DNA of 64,000 nt from Synechococcus sp. RSCCF101 (lineage in GTDB: Bacteria; Cyanobacteriota; Cyanobacteriia; PCC-6307; Cyanobiaceae). The position numbers were made by a program, and so were the translations under genes. The stretch is taken from assembly GCF_008807075.1 (NCBI RefSeq), contig NZ_CP035632.1, forward strand, positions 372,001 to 436,000. The letters are read 5' to 3'. A model generated the notes under the pieces. That model worked only from the letters and a program-made list of their open reading frames with translations. It was not told the origin of the DNA and did not search any database. Shown one piece after another: positions 19,019 through 27,402 of the stretch (position 1 is its first letter; every line of letters begins with the position of its first letter).

Positions 19019-20248
19019 ATGGAAATCCTTTCCAAGGTCAACGAGATCATTGTCCTTGCAGAGGTTGGTATCAGACCTGATGAGCAGTCTGGAAGAAGCA
19101 AGTTCTTTGGAATGGGGCCAAGCTCAATCTCATTCTCTGGAGAAAACCTTGATAAGTACTACGCTGCCTTGCTAGCGGCCTATAGCGAAAACAAGGAAGT
19201 CGAAAAATCGTATACTCCCAAAACATTTGAATCGAGGCTTATTGATTGCTTCAGGCCTATTATTCTACAGGACAGTCATGCCTCGGCGAATGATGTCAAA
19301 CAGTTCATTGCATCTCTCCTCTCGGCGCCACTTAAAGAGTTTTCAGTATCCAGAGAGATATTTGGCATTAAAGTTGACAACCTGAATGCACCAGTAAAGC
19401 TGGGCGGATTTACGGTGCATTCGCCAACCAGTCATCCTGAACTAATTCAGTCAAGGAGAAGATTTCTAGACGCAGATGATGACGATCTCTGGCTTGGCCA
19501 TGAACCCTCATATCTTATCGAGTGGAGAGCTCATGCTAGGGAGCAAGCAAAAGCAGTAGCACATGCAGATAGGCAGTTTGAAGTCTTTGAGAACTTTCTC
19601 CGTTTTATGCTAGGAATCTCATCGCGATTTGAAGTCGGTGTTCTTAACTATCAAGGTCTTAGAAGGGCAAGGGCGTATGTATATAGCACAGACGGAGCTG
19701 CGGGTACTTCAGCATCGAACCACGGAGCTTTTGAAGATCTTCCAATATGCGATCCTTGGTTAACAAATCAAAACAATGGCAATCAATATGCATGGTGTCT
19801 CACAAGTCTGCTAAGCCCAAACAAGTTCCAGCAGAGGCTGCGTCTAGCAATCGAGTGGATTGGGCAGGCAATATCTGAAGCAGCCCCACAAAGCTCATTC
19901 CTGAAGGCGGCCATCTCTCTCGAAATTATTTTTACGCATAATGAGAAAAGCATTATCAATCCATCGATCTTAAGTCAGATATCCGAGGGTTCCGCCCTAT
20001 TGCTTGGATCAAATGTGCATGAACGTCTTCATTTGGAGAAAGAGGCTAAAAGGCTCTATAGCCTTCGCTCTTCTATCGTTCACTCAGGGAACACACACAT
20101 AAGCAACTCTGACCGAAAGAAAATGATTTCCTTGGCCAGTTCAGTGGCACGCAAGTTGCTAATCTGCGAGGAGCTTAAGCAGCTAGCCTCTGTAGAGCAG
20201 TTGTATCAACTGACTAAAGAGGCCAAATATTCTTGCAGAGCATTTTAA
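19019..20248 (+). CDS. Apea-like HEPN-domain protein, probable integron cassette gene
   Basis: A 409-residue protein. The C-terminal part (about residues 290-400) matches the Apea-like HEPN domain: SSFLKAAISLEIIFTH, an ALLLGSN segment, and the HEPN active-site motif RxxxxH as RSSIVH near residue 349, followed by SGNTHISNSD. HEPN domains with this motif are metal-independent RNases used in abortive infection and toxin systems. The N-terminal 280 residues resemble the sensor or binding region of Apea-type proteins. The gene begins 12 bases after the attC-like core and its 3' side carries TCCTAAC, the exact complement of the 5' GTTAGGA box, as expected for a mobile cassette. Codon use is AT-rich compared with the core genome. 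Confidence 0.75.
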   Translation: MEILSKVNEIIVLAEVGIRPDEQSGRSKFFGMGPSSISFSGENLDKYYAALLAAYSENKEVEKSYTPKTFESRLIDCFRPIILQDSHASANDVKQFIASLLSAPLKEFSVSREIFGIKVDNLNAPVKLGGFTVHSPTSHPELIQSRRRFLDADDDDLWLGHEPSYLIEWRAHAREQAKAVAHADRQFEVFENFLRFMLGISSRFEVGVLNYQGLRRARAYVYSTDGAAGTSASNHGAFEDLPICDPWLTNQNNGNQYAWCLTSLLSPNKFQQRLRLAIEWIGQAISEAAPQSSFLKAAISLEIIFTHNEKSIINPSILSQISEGSALLLGSNVHERLHLEKEAKRLYSLRSSIVHSGNTHISNSDRKKMISLASSVARKLLICEELKQLASVEQLYQLTKEAKYSCRAF

Positions 20249-20325
20249 ATGCTGCCAGCAGCTTGGCAAAGTGCATTATAATTCTATAACTGATTCGCTA
20301 ATCTATACTTGACGCTTGGCTCCTG

Positions 20326-20388
20326 CAATCCTAACAAGTCCCTCGAGTGGACAGTCCACCATGAGATTTCTACTCCGCTCATGGTTGA
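20326..20388 (+). repeat. Partial attC-like sequence after the HEPN gene
   Basis: TCCTAACAAG near 20329-20338 resembles an attC R'' box and complements the GTTAGGA box at 18999. It is followed by CTCGAGTGGACA, like the CTCGAGCCGACA arm of the first site, an inner GTGGAC-A-GTCCAC hairpin, and an 8-bp stem ACCATGAG/CTCATGGT. A matching right arm and R' box are not seen, so the site is incomplete or decayed. Confidence 0.4.
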
Positions 20389-20881
20389 TGGCCTGCTACT
20401 CAGGGGCAGCGTTCTGCGCAAGGAGACTGAAAGAGTGAAACGGAGCACACGCGTTCTCCTGAGTGTCCTTGGCACGTCGCATCTGCTGGTGGCGATCGCT
20501 CTCCTGCCCGTCTCTACCTTTCTCGGCTTCTTCACCATTCCGGTCGTCGTTCCCGCGCTCATCTGGCTAGTGGTCCTGGGGGTGCGCCTCATGCGCCCGA
20601 ACACGACCGTTCGCACTACACTACGCGTGACACATTGTCTACTTGCCCCGCTGGAAGCCCTGCTGGTGGTCTACGGCATCCACTGCCTTCAGGCCGCACG
20701 GCGCAGCGCCGAGTTTGGGGGAGGACTGCTGGGTGCTTCTGGCCTCATCCCAATTGTGATAGGAGTTCTTGCAGGAAGCTTGTCGGTGGCGTCTCTGTGC
20801 GTCGCCTTCTCCGGTGAAGTGCCCAGACCAACAGAAGCCGGCCAAAGCTTCGGTTGCGACTCGGGAGCGCCTCTAGGCTGA
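20381..20881 (+). CDS. Small multi-pass membrane protein of unknown function
   Basis: A 166-residue protein (start at the ATG at 20381; an upstream TTG at 20309 would add 24 residues but reads through the attC-like sequence). It has four hydrophobic segments: two in VLLSVLGTSHLLVAIALL...PVVVPALIWLVVLGV, one in HCLLAPLEALLVVYGIHCL and one in LIPIVIGVLAGSLSVASLCVAF. The N-terminus is basic, suggesting a cytoplasmic start. No family recognised. It follows the HEPN gene in the same direction and may be a second cassette; GTTAGAG occurs just after the stop. Confidence 0.5.
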   Translation: MVDGLLLRGSVLRKETERVKRSTRVLLSVLGTSHLLVAIALLPVSTFLGFFTIPVVVPALIWLVVLGVRLMRPNTTVRTTLRVTHCLLAPLEALLVVYGIHCLQAARRSAEFGGGLLGASGLIPIVIGVLAGSLSVASLCVAFSGEVPRPTEAGQSFGCDSGAPLG

Positions 20882-22032
20882 CGTTAGAGAGATTACGATG
20901 ACCTGCCGATTCTGAGTTTCCCGCCCTTCCGGAGAACCGATTGTGAGATTTCTTTCTGCTCTACTCTTCCTGTGTTTGCAGACAATCTCGGTGCAGGCAC
21001 AAGACATCAGCCAGGCTACTATGATGTAGTCAGGAAGCAATGAATCTCCTGAGTCTGAGTTGGTAACTCTGGGTTCTGGCCTAAGCTGATTATTTGCTGG
21101 AATCCGAGTACATTGTGCGGTCTGCGCTGAGTCTTGCGATCAGCTAGATGTTTTGCATCACCATGTTGCTCAGCAGTGCAGCCCTCCGAAGTGCTGCATA
21201 CGTAAATGCCAGAACAGGGATGAGTTCCTCTTTGGACGGTAGTCTAATGCCGGTTTGCTTGCCAGCCAGAGGTGCCGCTCTTGTGAGTTCCCTACACCAT
21301 GGCTCAGGCCCCTAGCCTATGCCGCATGATCTTCGGCAGCGACAGTCTTCCACTCAGCTTGCCCGGATTCAGCTCCCTTCACTCGTTCAGCTAAACCTCT
21401 CCTACCTGGCAACACAACCAACCTGGGCTGTGCGCGGAGCAGGTGCTTCTGACTGGCTGGATCCAGAAGTGCCCTGACGCTTTGGCCACGCTGATCTTGG
21501 TACTCCTTCAGATCCAGGTCATCTGGAACGGCACTGCATTCACGCTTGCTGCCGTCGCGAAGCAGGATGACGGGAGCCATGGTTGGGATCGGATTGTGGC
21601 TGAGTACAACCCATCAAGCCACACCAATCAAGCCTTGTCGACCTACTCCTCAGAGAACGTGCGCCTAACGACTCTGTCTGTGCTCAAGAGGTGGTTAACA
21701 GTCAACTGGGTATGAGTTAACTGTAGGTCGATGTCGACCCAACAATCCAGATGGCACACCTCAAGGCATCGAGAGCGCAATCTGCTTCTGATTCATTGGT
21801 CACGCCTGTTCTGCAGATGGCGCGCCCGGCCCAACACGTAAACACCCAACCCGCCTGCCAAACCACCGGCAATCACAGAGGGGAGCAGATCTTTGAGCCA
21901 ATCGGGCACGAGTGGGCCTCCGAAGCGGACGTGGGTTCACCCGTCGTAGCTGCTCGTCAGGGGTGAGCAAGCGCTGGGCGGTAAAGCTGAGTTGCAGATG
22001 CGGTCTGGTCAGACAGTCCCCACTGCTACATC
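20882..22032. other. Long region without clear genes
   Basis: About 1.15 kb in which the open frames are short and overlapping and none has a family signature. The one item worth noting is a possible 38-residue peptide on the minus strand at 21793-21909. The sequence looks like decayed accessory DNA. Confidence 0.4.
21793..21909 (-). CDS. Possible 38-residue membrane peptide
   Basis: Starts at a GTG at 21909 with GGAGG seven bases upstream. The translation has an amphipathic start (VPDWLKDLLP) and one glycine-rich hydrophobic segment (SVIAGGLAGGLGVYVLG), then a basic tail. The pattern resembles small hydrophobic toxins or membrane peptides, but the size makes the call uncertain. Confidence 0.3.
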   Translation of the reverse strand: MPDWLKDLLPSVIAGGLAGGLGVYVLGRARHLQNRRDQ

Positions 22033-22056
22033 GTGAATACTGGCGACTCCTTGCCC

Positions 22057-22305
22057 ATGACTGCCGCTCACCAGACAGAAGACCTTCTCCTGGCCATCAT
22101 CCACCGGCTCGACCAGGCCAGATCCGTAGCTCGAACGAGGGCTGAGCACTTCGACGATCATGACCTCGACGATGAGTCGGAGGACTCCATGAGGGACCTG
22201 GCCAAGGATCTGCGGAATGATCTCCATTTGGTTCAAGGCATGCTGGATGACCTCCTGGAGAACGACCTGCCTCTTCTGAGAGCACAGATGAGTGGAGACG
22301 GCTGA
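22057..22305 (+). CDS. Small acidic helical protein (82 aa)
   Basis: Starts at ATG 22057 (an in-frame GTG at 22033 is possible). The protein is helical and strongly acidic: HFDDHDLDDESEDSMRDLAK, then LRNDLHLVQGMLDDLLENDLPLLRAQ. The heptad-like leucines suggest a coiled coil or dimer. No family recognised. It lies alone between low-complexity accessory DNA and the methyltransferase gene. The consistent amphipathic pattern favours a real gene over chance. Confidence 0.45.
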   Translation: MTAAHQTEDLLLAIIHRLDQARSVARTRAEHFDDHDLDDESEDSMRDLAKDLRNDLHLVQGMLDDLLENDLPLLRAQMSGDG

Positions 22306-22559
22306 TCTTGCCGATTTCTGATGCAGCGAACAGATTAGACTAAACCGCTCTGACAGAGATCCAGTGGGTGCTAACGTCACTTCCCGGGTCTTCAACTCCA
22401 AAGTTCCCACAGTAGAGAGCCACCCGCCTACTGGTGCAGAGTAGATGGGGCCCACCTCATCCCTTAGCTGCCTATACCTGATTAGCCGCTGAACAAGCTG
22501 CTGACACGCATCATCTAGCCTCTTCTTCGGAGCCCTGACCTCTGGACACTAACTACTGG

Positions 22560-23174
22560 TTGCATCGATGGGACACCAACCAGATTGCCTTCCATCAGCC
22601 GGAAGGCCACTTTCTCCTTCGTAAGTGGTTCCACAAGCTTCCGCTTAAGAAGGGGCAGACTGTCTTTATTCCACTCTGCGGTAAGTCCCACGATCTGTCT
22701 TGGCTCCTCTCACAAGGGATGACTGTAGTTGGATCAGAGCTGAGTTCCCTCGCCATCGACCAGCTTTTCGATGATCTTGGGCTGATACCAGCGATTACCC
22801 AGGTCAATTCCTTCCGTATCTACAGCGCCTCAAGGCTTGTTGTCTATGTAGGTGACTTCTTTGATTTAACTGCAGACGTGCTGGGACCGGTCCAAGCTGT
22901 CTATGACCGCGCTGCCCTTGTTGCGCTGCCTCATCACATGAGATCTAGGTATTCAGAGCATTTATTAGAACTCTCGAACAGTTCGCCCCAGCTCCTCATC
23001 ACCTTCGATTACAGCCAAGTCTTGATGGAGGGGCCTCCCTTCTCTGTTGGTGCGGACGAGGTCACTTCGCTCTATGCCTCTTCCTTTGACACCGAACTGC
23101 TTGAGGAGCTCCCTGTGCCGGGTGGCTTCAAAGGAGCAACGCCTTTCACTGAACAGATTTGGTACCTCTCCTGA
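22560..23174 (+). CDS. Thiopurine S-methyltransferase family protein
   Basis: A class I AdoMet-dependent methyltransferase of the TPMT family, which methylates thiols or related small molecules. Family landmarks: HRWDTNQIAFHQPEGH at the N-terminus, VFIPLCGKSHDLSWL (AdoMet motif I), VVGSELSSLAIDQLF, YVGDFFDLTADVLGPVQAVYDRAALVALP and LITFDYSQVLMEGPPFSVG. The frame stays open upstream and reads DTNYWLHRWD, which also fits the family, so the true start may be the CTG at about 22542 rather than the TTG at 22560; no ATG is available. The length (about 204-210 residues) is normal. The gene stands alone next to the integrase. Confidence 0.85.
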   Translation: MHRWDTNQIAFHQPEGHFLLRKWFHKLPLKKGQTVFIPLCGKSHDLSWLLSQGMTVVGSELSSLAIDQLFDDLGLIPAITQVNSFRIYSASRLVVYVGDFFDLTADVLGPVQAVYDRAALVALPHHMRSRYSEHLLELSNSSPQLLITFDYSQVLMEGPPFSVGADEVTSLYASSFDTELLEELPVPGGFKGATPFTEQIWYLS

Positions 23175-23304
23175 TCACTTCCGCTTCTGATGGTCTTTCC
23201 TGACTGCTAGCTCCCTCGACACAACGGCCTCACCCTCTCGTCGCTTCGATTACCGGGTCTTTGTTTTGGATGCCTATCCCACTCCACTCTTCGTCCTTGC
23301 GGCC

Positions 23305-24534
23305 TTATCTCATCCATTCTTCCATCACTGCCCAAACCTTCATGGCTTCTCTCCTTAGCGCTGTTGCTGTCACCTCCCCGTATGTCCTGCTCATCTCGCT
23401 GCCTGCTCTGTGACCCAAGTACAGTTCACTCATGATCTCGTCTGCACCAGCCTCTCTCGCCGCTGTCTTCCATCCGTGCCGTAGGGAGTGTGCACTGAGT
23501 CTGGGGTTTACCTGTTTGAGCTGTTTCGCAATGCTGAAGCCTGATGCCCATCCCCCTCTCGCTCTCCCCTTGTTTCCCAGGCAAACAAAGTCTTCGGGGG
23601 TTGGGATGACACGATTGCTTGTTGATGTCTTTGGCTTCCACCCATCCCGAGGCCCGATGCGAATGGCGTGATTCTCCTCATCGTAATCCTCGGGCTGCCT
23701 CGTCAGAAGCTCGTTGAGTCTCATTCCTGTGAAGGCTAGCCACCGTATTGTTGTCGCATATCTCGGGTCCATCTCCTTCAGGGCGAAGCCAATCCTCCTG
23801 TAGTCCTCCTTGGTTGGCGAGTACAGGTGTCCCTTGTCCCTCGTTGTGTAGTCGACTTGCGAGAATGGATTCTCTATGTCTGGGCATTCACCTGTTTTCT
23901 TCAGGCTCGTCAGAACACCTGATAGCAGTGCGCAGCTTGTCTCGATGCTGTTGGCTGAGAGCTTCTTCTTGTCTCGTAACCCCTTGATGTATGCCCTAAC
24001 ATGCTGTGGCTCAAGCCGAGCTGGTCTGTTTGGTCCTCCCCAGGAGGCCGGCTCTGGTTCCAGTTCTGGTTCCGCTCGTATAGGCACCAGTTCCCTCATG
24101 TACTGAATCGCCTTGGCGACCTTCTCGCCCCAGGCCTCAGAGAGATCTGCTCCCGTCCGATGCCGGTGCCTCTCGCGGTGAATCTCCACAGCTTCCTCCC
24201 AGGTCAGTTCGGGCGGCCGCAGTGCGGATGGTTTGGTCAACTCCTCTGTGTACCCCCTGACCTCTCGTTCGGCGACCTCCCCGTCCTCCGTGACCACAGG
24301 TTCGGACCACGTGATCGGCTGGTGGTACCTCTGCTTTGTTACGAGACTTGAATCCAGAGGGTTCTGCTGCTCAAGAGCCTCCATCGCGGCAGGCCACCGC
24401 TTCAGGGCTGTTGTGTGGTCCGTCGTTCGCAGAGAGACCGTGAAGCGTCTCCTGTCCCCTGGCCTCATCCACTGGGCGTACCACACGTCACTGCCTGACC
24501 TGAGCCTTCTGGGCCCCACGTAGCGCCTTCCCAT
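23305..24534 (-). CDS. Phage-type tyrosine integrase
   Basis: A 409-residue site-specific recombinase. After an N-terminal Arg-rich arm (MGRRYVGPRRLRSGSDVWYA) and a SAM-like core-binding domain, the catalytic domain shows Arg in FTGMRLNELL, a Lys-containing GWKPKTS strand, H-x-x-R in SAHSLRHGWKTAA, His in LYLGHRAG and the nucleophile Tyr in SRTYGE. All key residues are present, so it may be active. I chose ATG 24534; an in-frame TTG at 24573 is also possible. The gene begins directly after the mrpG stop, marking a boundary between the low-GC island and the GC-rich core. It presumably mediated integration of some or all of the island; the att sites are not identified. Confidence 0.9.
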   Translation of the reverse strand: MGRRYVGPRRLRSGSDVWYAQWMRPGDRRRFTVSLRTTDHTTALKRWPAAMEALEQQNPLDSSLVTKQRYHQPITWSEPVVTEDGEVAEREVRGYTEELTKPSALRPPELTWEEAVEIHRERHRHRTGADLSEAWGEKVAKAIQYMRELVPIRAEPELEPEPASWGGPNRPARLEPQHVRAYIKGLRDKKKLSANSIETSCALLSGVLTSLKKTGECPDIENPFSQVDYTTRDKGHLYSPTKEDYRRIGFALKEMDPRYATTIRWLAFTGMRLNELLTRQPEDYDEENHAIRIGPRDGWKPKTSTSNRVIPTPEDFVCLGNKGRARGGWASGFSIAKQLKQVNPRLSAHSLRHGWKTAAREAGADEIMSELYLGHRAGSEMSRTYGEVTATALRREAMKVWAVMEEWMR

Positions 24535-24576
24535 CTGCCTGCCCCTGACCCCATAGAGCAAACGATAGAGCAACCT

Positions 24577-24852
24577 CTAGTCGTCAGAGTGCCTGCTGCT
24601 GCTGGTATGAGCGAGAACGTACCCGAAGATCGTGTTCCACACCGTCAGGGCGGAGAGGGCGAGCAGCAGCAGCGGCCACTCCCGGTTGCGCAGCAGCAGC
24701 AGGCCCACCAGGATCAGGGCCGAGCCCAGGGTGTCGGACACCGAGAGGGCGTGCAGTTTGGCCAGCAGATGGCCGCGCTGCAGCAGCGGCCAGCTTCCCC
24801 AGACCCAGAACACCACTCCGGCCCCGATCAGCAGCAGGCTGAGCACGTTCAT
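24577..24852 (-). CDS. mrpG: Mrp-type cation/proton antiporter subunit G
   Basis: A 91-residue membrane protein of the MnhG/MrpG/PhaG family, a small subunit of the multi-subunit Na+/H+ antiporter complex in the plasma membrane. It has three hydrophobic segments: residues 3-20, 39-55 (TLGSALILVGLLLL) and 60-80 (LLLLALSALTVWNTIFGYVLAH). The conserved KLHALSVSDTLGSALIL motif is present. It overlaps mrpF by four bases (ATGA) and is the last gene of the cluster; the integrase begins right after its stop. Confidence 0.9.
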   Translation of the reverse strand: MNVLSLLLIGAGVVFWVWGSWPLLQRGHLLAKLHALSVSDTLGSALILVGLLLLRNREWPLLLLALSALTVWNTIFGYVLAHTSSSRHSDD

Positions 24853-25097
24853 CGCCGCAGCCCCCGCAGCAGGTGGGCCAGCAGCAGCAGGCTGGCGTTG
24901 CCCACGCTCAGCACCAGCACGCCCACCAGTCCCACCATCCAGTCGTCCCGGATGACGGAGACCACCAGCATGATCACCGCCACCTTGGTGGAGGCGCTGG
25001 CGAAGGCCGTCAGGCGCTCCCAGATGTCGGCGGGGCGCAGGGCGACACTCATCGGGATCATCAGTGCCAGCACCATGGCGATCAGCAGGGCCGTCAT
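24849..25097 (-). CDS. mrpF: Mrp-type cation/proton antiporter subunit F
   Basis: An 82-residue membrane protein of the MrpF/PhaF family with three predicted membrane helices (about 2-20, 35-50 and 55-75). Typical features are the PADIWERLTAF stretch and DDWMVGLVGVLVL. Part of the Mrp antiporter complex. Starts and ends with ATGA overlaps to mrpE and mrpG, so the subunits are translationally coupled. Confidence 0.88.
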   Translation of the reverse strand: MTALLIAMVLALMIPMSVALRPADIWERLTAFASASTKVAVIMLVVSVIRDDWMVGLVGVLVLSVGNASLLLLAHLLRGLRR

Positions 25098-25522
25098 CGG
25101 TCTGGCCTCTGCGAGGGGGACGAGAGCCGGCGCGGCATCAGCCGGTGGATGCGCAGGGCCTCCGGGCTGGAGGTGACCCCCAGGGCGATGGTGAACGGGG
25201 TGAGGGTGACCCGGAACACCTCGAGGAACACGATCAGGGGGTGGTGCTCACCGCTGAGGGGCTGCACCTCGTGGCTGGCGCGATGGTGCGGGAACGCCAT
25301 CAGGGCGAAGGCTTCCGCATAGGCCTGGGGGATGGCCACCAGGCTGTCCCAGAAGGCATGAACCAGGGCCCGGGGCGATGGCGCCGGCCGGCGGCTTCTG
25401 GGCAGCAGGGCCGCCAGGGCCAGGCCGATCGCCAGATTCGCCGGACCCACGTCGGCCGTGAGCAGGCACCAGAACAACAGCCGGATCGCCAGGCCGATGC
25501 TGAGGGTGATGGCGCTGTTCAT
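25094..25522 (-). CDS. mrpE: Mrp-type cation/proton antiporter subunit E
   Basis: A 142-residue MrpE/MnhE family protein. The start at 25522 is set by the ATGA overlap with the mrpD stop; the longer open frame upstream is a shadow of mrpD. Two N-terminal membrane helices (about 3-20 and 22-40) precede a cytoplasmic region with the family motif RVTLTPFTIALGVTSSPEALRIHRL near residues 103-127, close to the usual TPGT..V. Needed for assembly and efficiency of the antiporter in studied homologues. Confidence 0.87.
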   Translation of the reverse strand: MNSAITLSIGLAIRLLFWCLLTADVGPANLAIGLALAALLPRSRRPAPSPRALVHAFWDSLVAIPQAYAEAFALMAFPHHRASHEVQPLSGEHHPLIVFLEVFRVTLTPFTIALGVTSSPEALRIHRLMPRRLSSPSQRPDR

Positions 25523-27002
25523 CGGCTCAGCACCAGCACCAGGCCCGCTCCTGTGAGGGCCATCATTCCCAGCAGCTCCTCGAAGCCCTCGAGGGCGATG
25601 CTGCCGCCGGCGGGCTGGGGCTGCTGTTTCCTCAGGCTCAGATGCAGCAGGGTGCCGGCCCCGAGCACGAGCATCCCATTGGCGGCCTTGCCAGCATCGA
25701 GGGGCACGGCGAAGGGGGTCAGCACCCCGGTGTGAGCGCCCAGTAACAGCAGCGTCGGCAGCAGCACGCCGGCCAGGGGCAGCAGCAGAGGCAGCTGCCG
25801 GCGAGTAGAGCAATCCGGGGACTCCACGGCCGAACCCCAGGGCCAGAGCCGCAGCAGCAGGGCGGTGCTGCCGATGCCCAGGAGGGAGACGCTGGTGCCA
25901 ACCCAGGGGGCGAGGCGGCTTCGAGCAGGCTCTTGCCCTGCCCGCCGATCAGACCGGGCAGGCCGGCGATCGAGGCTGCCGCGATCAGCAGCGGCCAGGC
26001 CAGCGGTGCGGCCAGGCGCTGCACCGGCCAGCGGGAGAGCTGGCGGCTGGGGGCCTGGCCGACCACCAGAAACAGGACGGTCTTCGCCAGCCCGTGGGCC
26101 AGCGCCATGAAGCCGCCCACCGCCGGAGCCAGCACGGTGAGGCCCAGCTGGGAGACGGTGCTCCAGGCCAGCAGGCGTTTGGCATCGGCTTCCCGCAGCG
26201 CCGCCAGGATGCCGAGCAGGGCCGAGAACAGGCCCAGCCACCGCACGGGCTCCTGCAGCTGGGGTGCCACCTCGAGCAGGCGCAGCAGGGGCGCCAGGCC
26301 TCCGGCCACCACCATTCCCGAGAGCAGGGCCGACACCTCGGTCGGGGCCTCCGCATGGGTCTGGGGCAGCCAGAGACCGGCCGGGGCCAGGCCCGCCTTG
26401 GTGGCCAGACCCACCACCAGCAGGGCCAGGGTCACGGCCTGGCCTTCGCCGGTGACCACGGCGAGCAGGAAGCTGTCGTGCTGGAGCTTGGCCAGGGCGA
26501 CCCCCACCAGAAACAGGGTCATGGCCACGTTGCTGACCAGCAGATAGCGGAGGGCCACCCAGAGCCGGCGCCCATCCGGCTGGATCAGCACCAGCAGAAA
26601 AGCGGCGATGCCACTGATCTCGAGGGTGACGTAGAGACTCATCAGATCCACCGCCACCGCTGCGGTGTTGAGGCTGCCCAGCAGGACCAGCAGCAGCAGG
26701 GCGAAGGGGCCGCGGCGACCGCTCTGGGGTGGCCGGTGCAGCAGCACGGTGGCGCTCACCGTGGCATTCAGCAGCAGAAAGGGAGCGGCATGGGGGTCGG
26801 CCTCGAGCTGGATGCCGCTCGTTCCCAGCAGCTGCAGGGGCATGGGGAAGGCGCCCAGCCCGCAGGCCACGCCGACTGCCGCGGTGGCGGCGGCGCCGGC
26901 CAGGCCAAGCAACCGGCCCAGGCTCGGCAGCAATCCGGCCAGGAAGGCGGCTGCGAAGGGCAGCACCAGCCAGGCCACCAGGAGAGCATCGCTCCGGTTC
27001 AT
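25519..27002 (-). pseudogene. mrpD: Mrp-type antiporter subunit D (NuoN/ND2-like), one frameshift
   Basis: The large proton-translocating subunit related to complex I antiporter subunits. The first frame (27002 to about 25915) shows the family features: LYVTLEISGIAAFLLV, the conserved Lys in TKAGLAPAGLWLPQTHAEAPTEVSALLSG, AKRLLAWSTVSQLGL and AHGLAKTVLFLVVGQ. At about 25912-25918 the reading changes frame; restoring one C in the CCGCCTCGCCCCC run (minus strand) rejoins it to LAPWVGTSVSLLGIGSTALLLRLWPWG, which continues to 25519. This would give 494 residues, normal for MrpD. The frameshift is either a real mutation or a sequencing error in a C-rich run. The start directly follows the mrpC stop. 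Confidence 0.85.
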
Positions 27003-27389
27003 CTAGGGCTCGATCCGCTCCAGGGCCTCGAGATCGAGGCTCGGATCCCGTTCCGCCAGGCGGGCGATCACCACCATCAGCAGGGCCTGGATCGAGAAGC
27101 CGATCACGATGGCGGTGAGGATCACGGCCTGGGGCAGCGGATCGGCCCAGTAGGCCGTGCCGGCCGGTCCCTCGGACAGCAGGCCCGAGGCGTTGTTCAG
27201 GATCGGGCTGCGCAGGCCGTGACGGGCTCCCACCAGCACGAACAGGGAGATCACTCCCGTGCCCATCACATCCATCGCCAGGGCCTTGAGCAGGAGATTG
27301 CGCTGTCGCATCAGCCCCAGAAATCCCGCCAGCAGGGTGAGCAGGACGGGGATGGCGAGCAGCCGGAACGCGTTCATGGCGCTCATCAT
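27003..27389 (-). CDS. mrpC: Mrp-type antiporter subunit C (NuoK-like)
   Basis: A 128-residue homologue of NuoK, a small three-helix membrane subunit of the Mrp complex. Visible features: helices at about 10-28 and 38-56, and a third in PLPQAVILTAIVIGFSIQALLMVVIARLA (about 85-113), with the family pattern DPLPQALVLTAIVIGF. The start is one of several Met codons (27389, 27386, 27377). It ends directly before mrpD and begins 13 bases after the thioredoxin/CcdA-like gene, in the same direction. Confidence 0.9.
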   Translation of the reverse strand: MMSAMNAFRLLAIPVLLTLLAGFLGLMRQRNLLLKALAMDVMGTGVISLFVLVGARHGLRSPILNNASGLLSEGPAGTAYWADPLPQAVILTAIVIGFSIQALLMVVIARLAERDPSLDLEALERIEP

Positions 27390-27402
27390 GCCGGTGTCGG
27401 GC

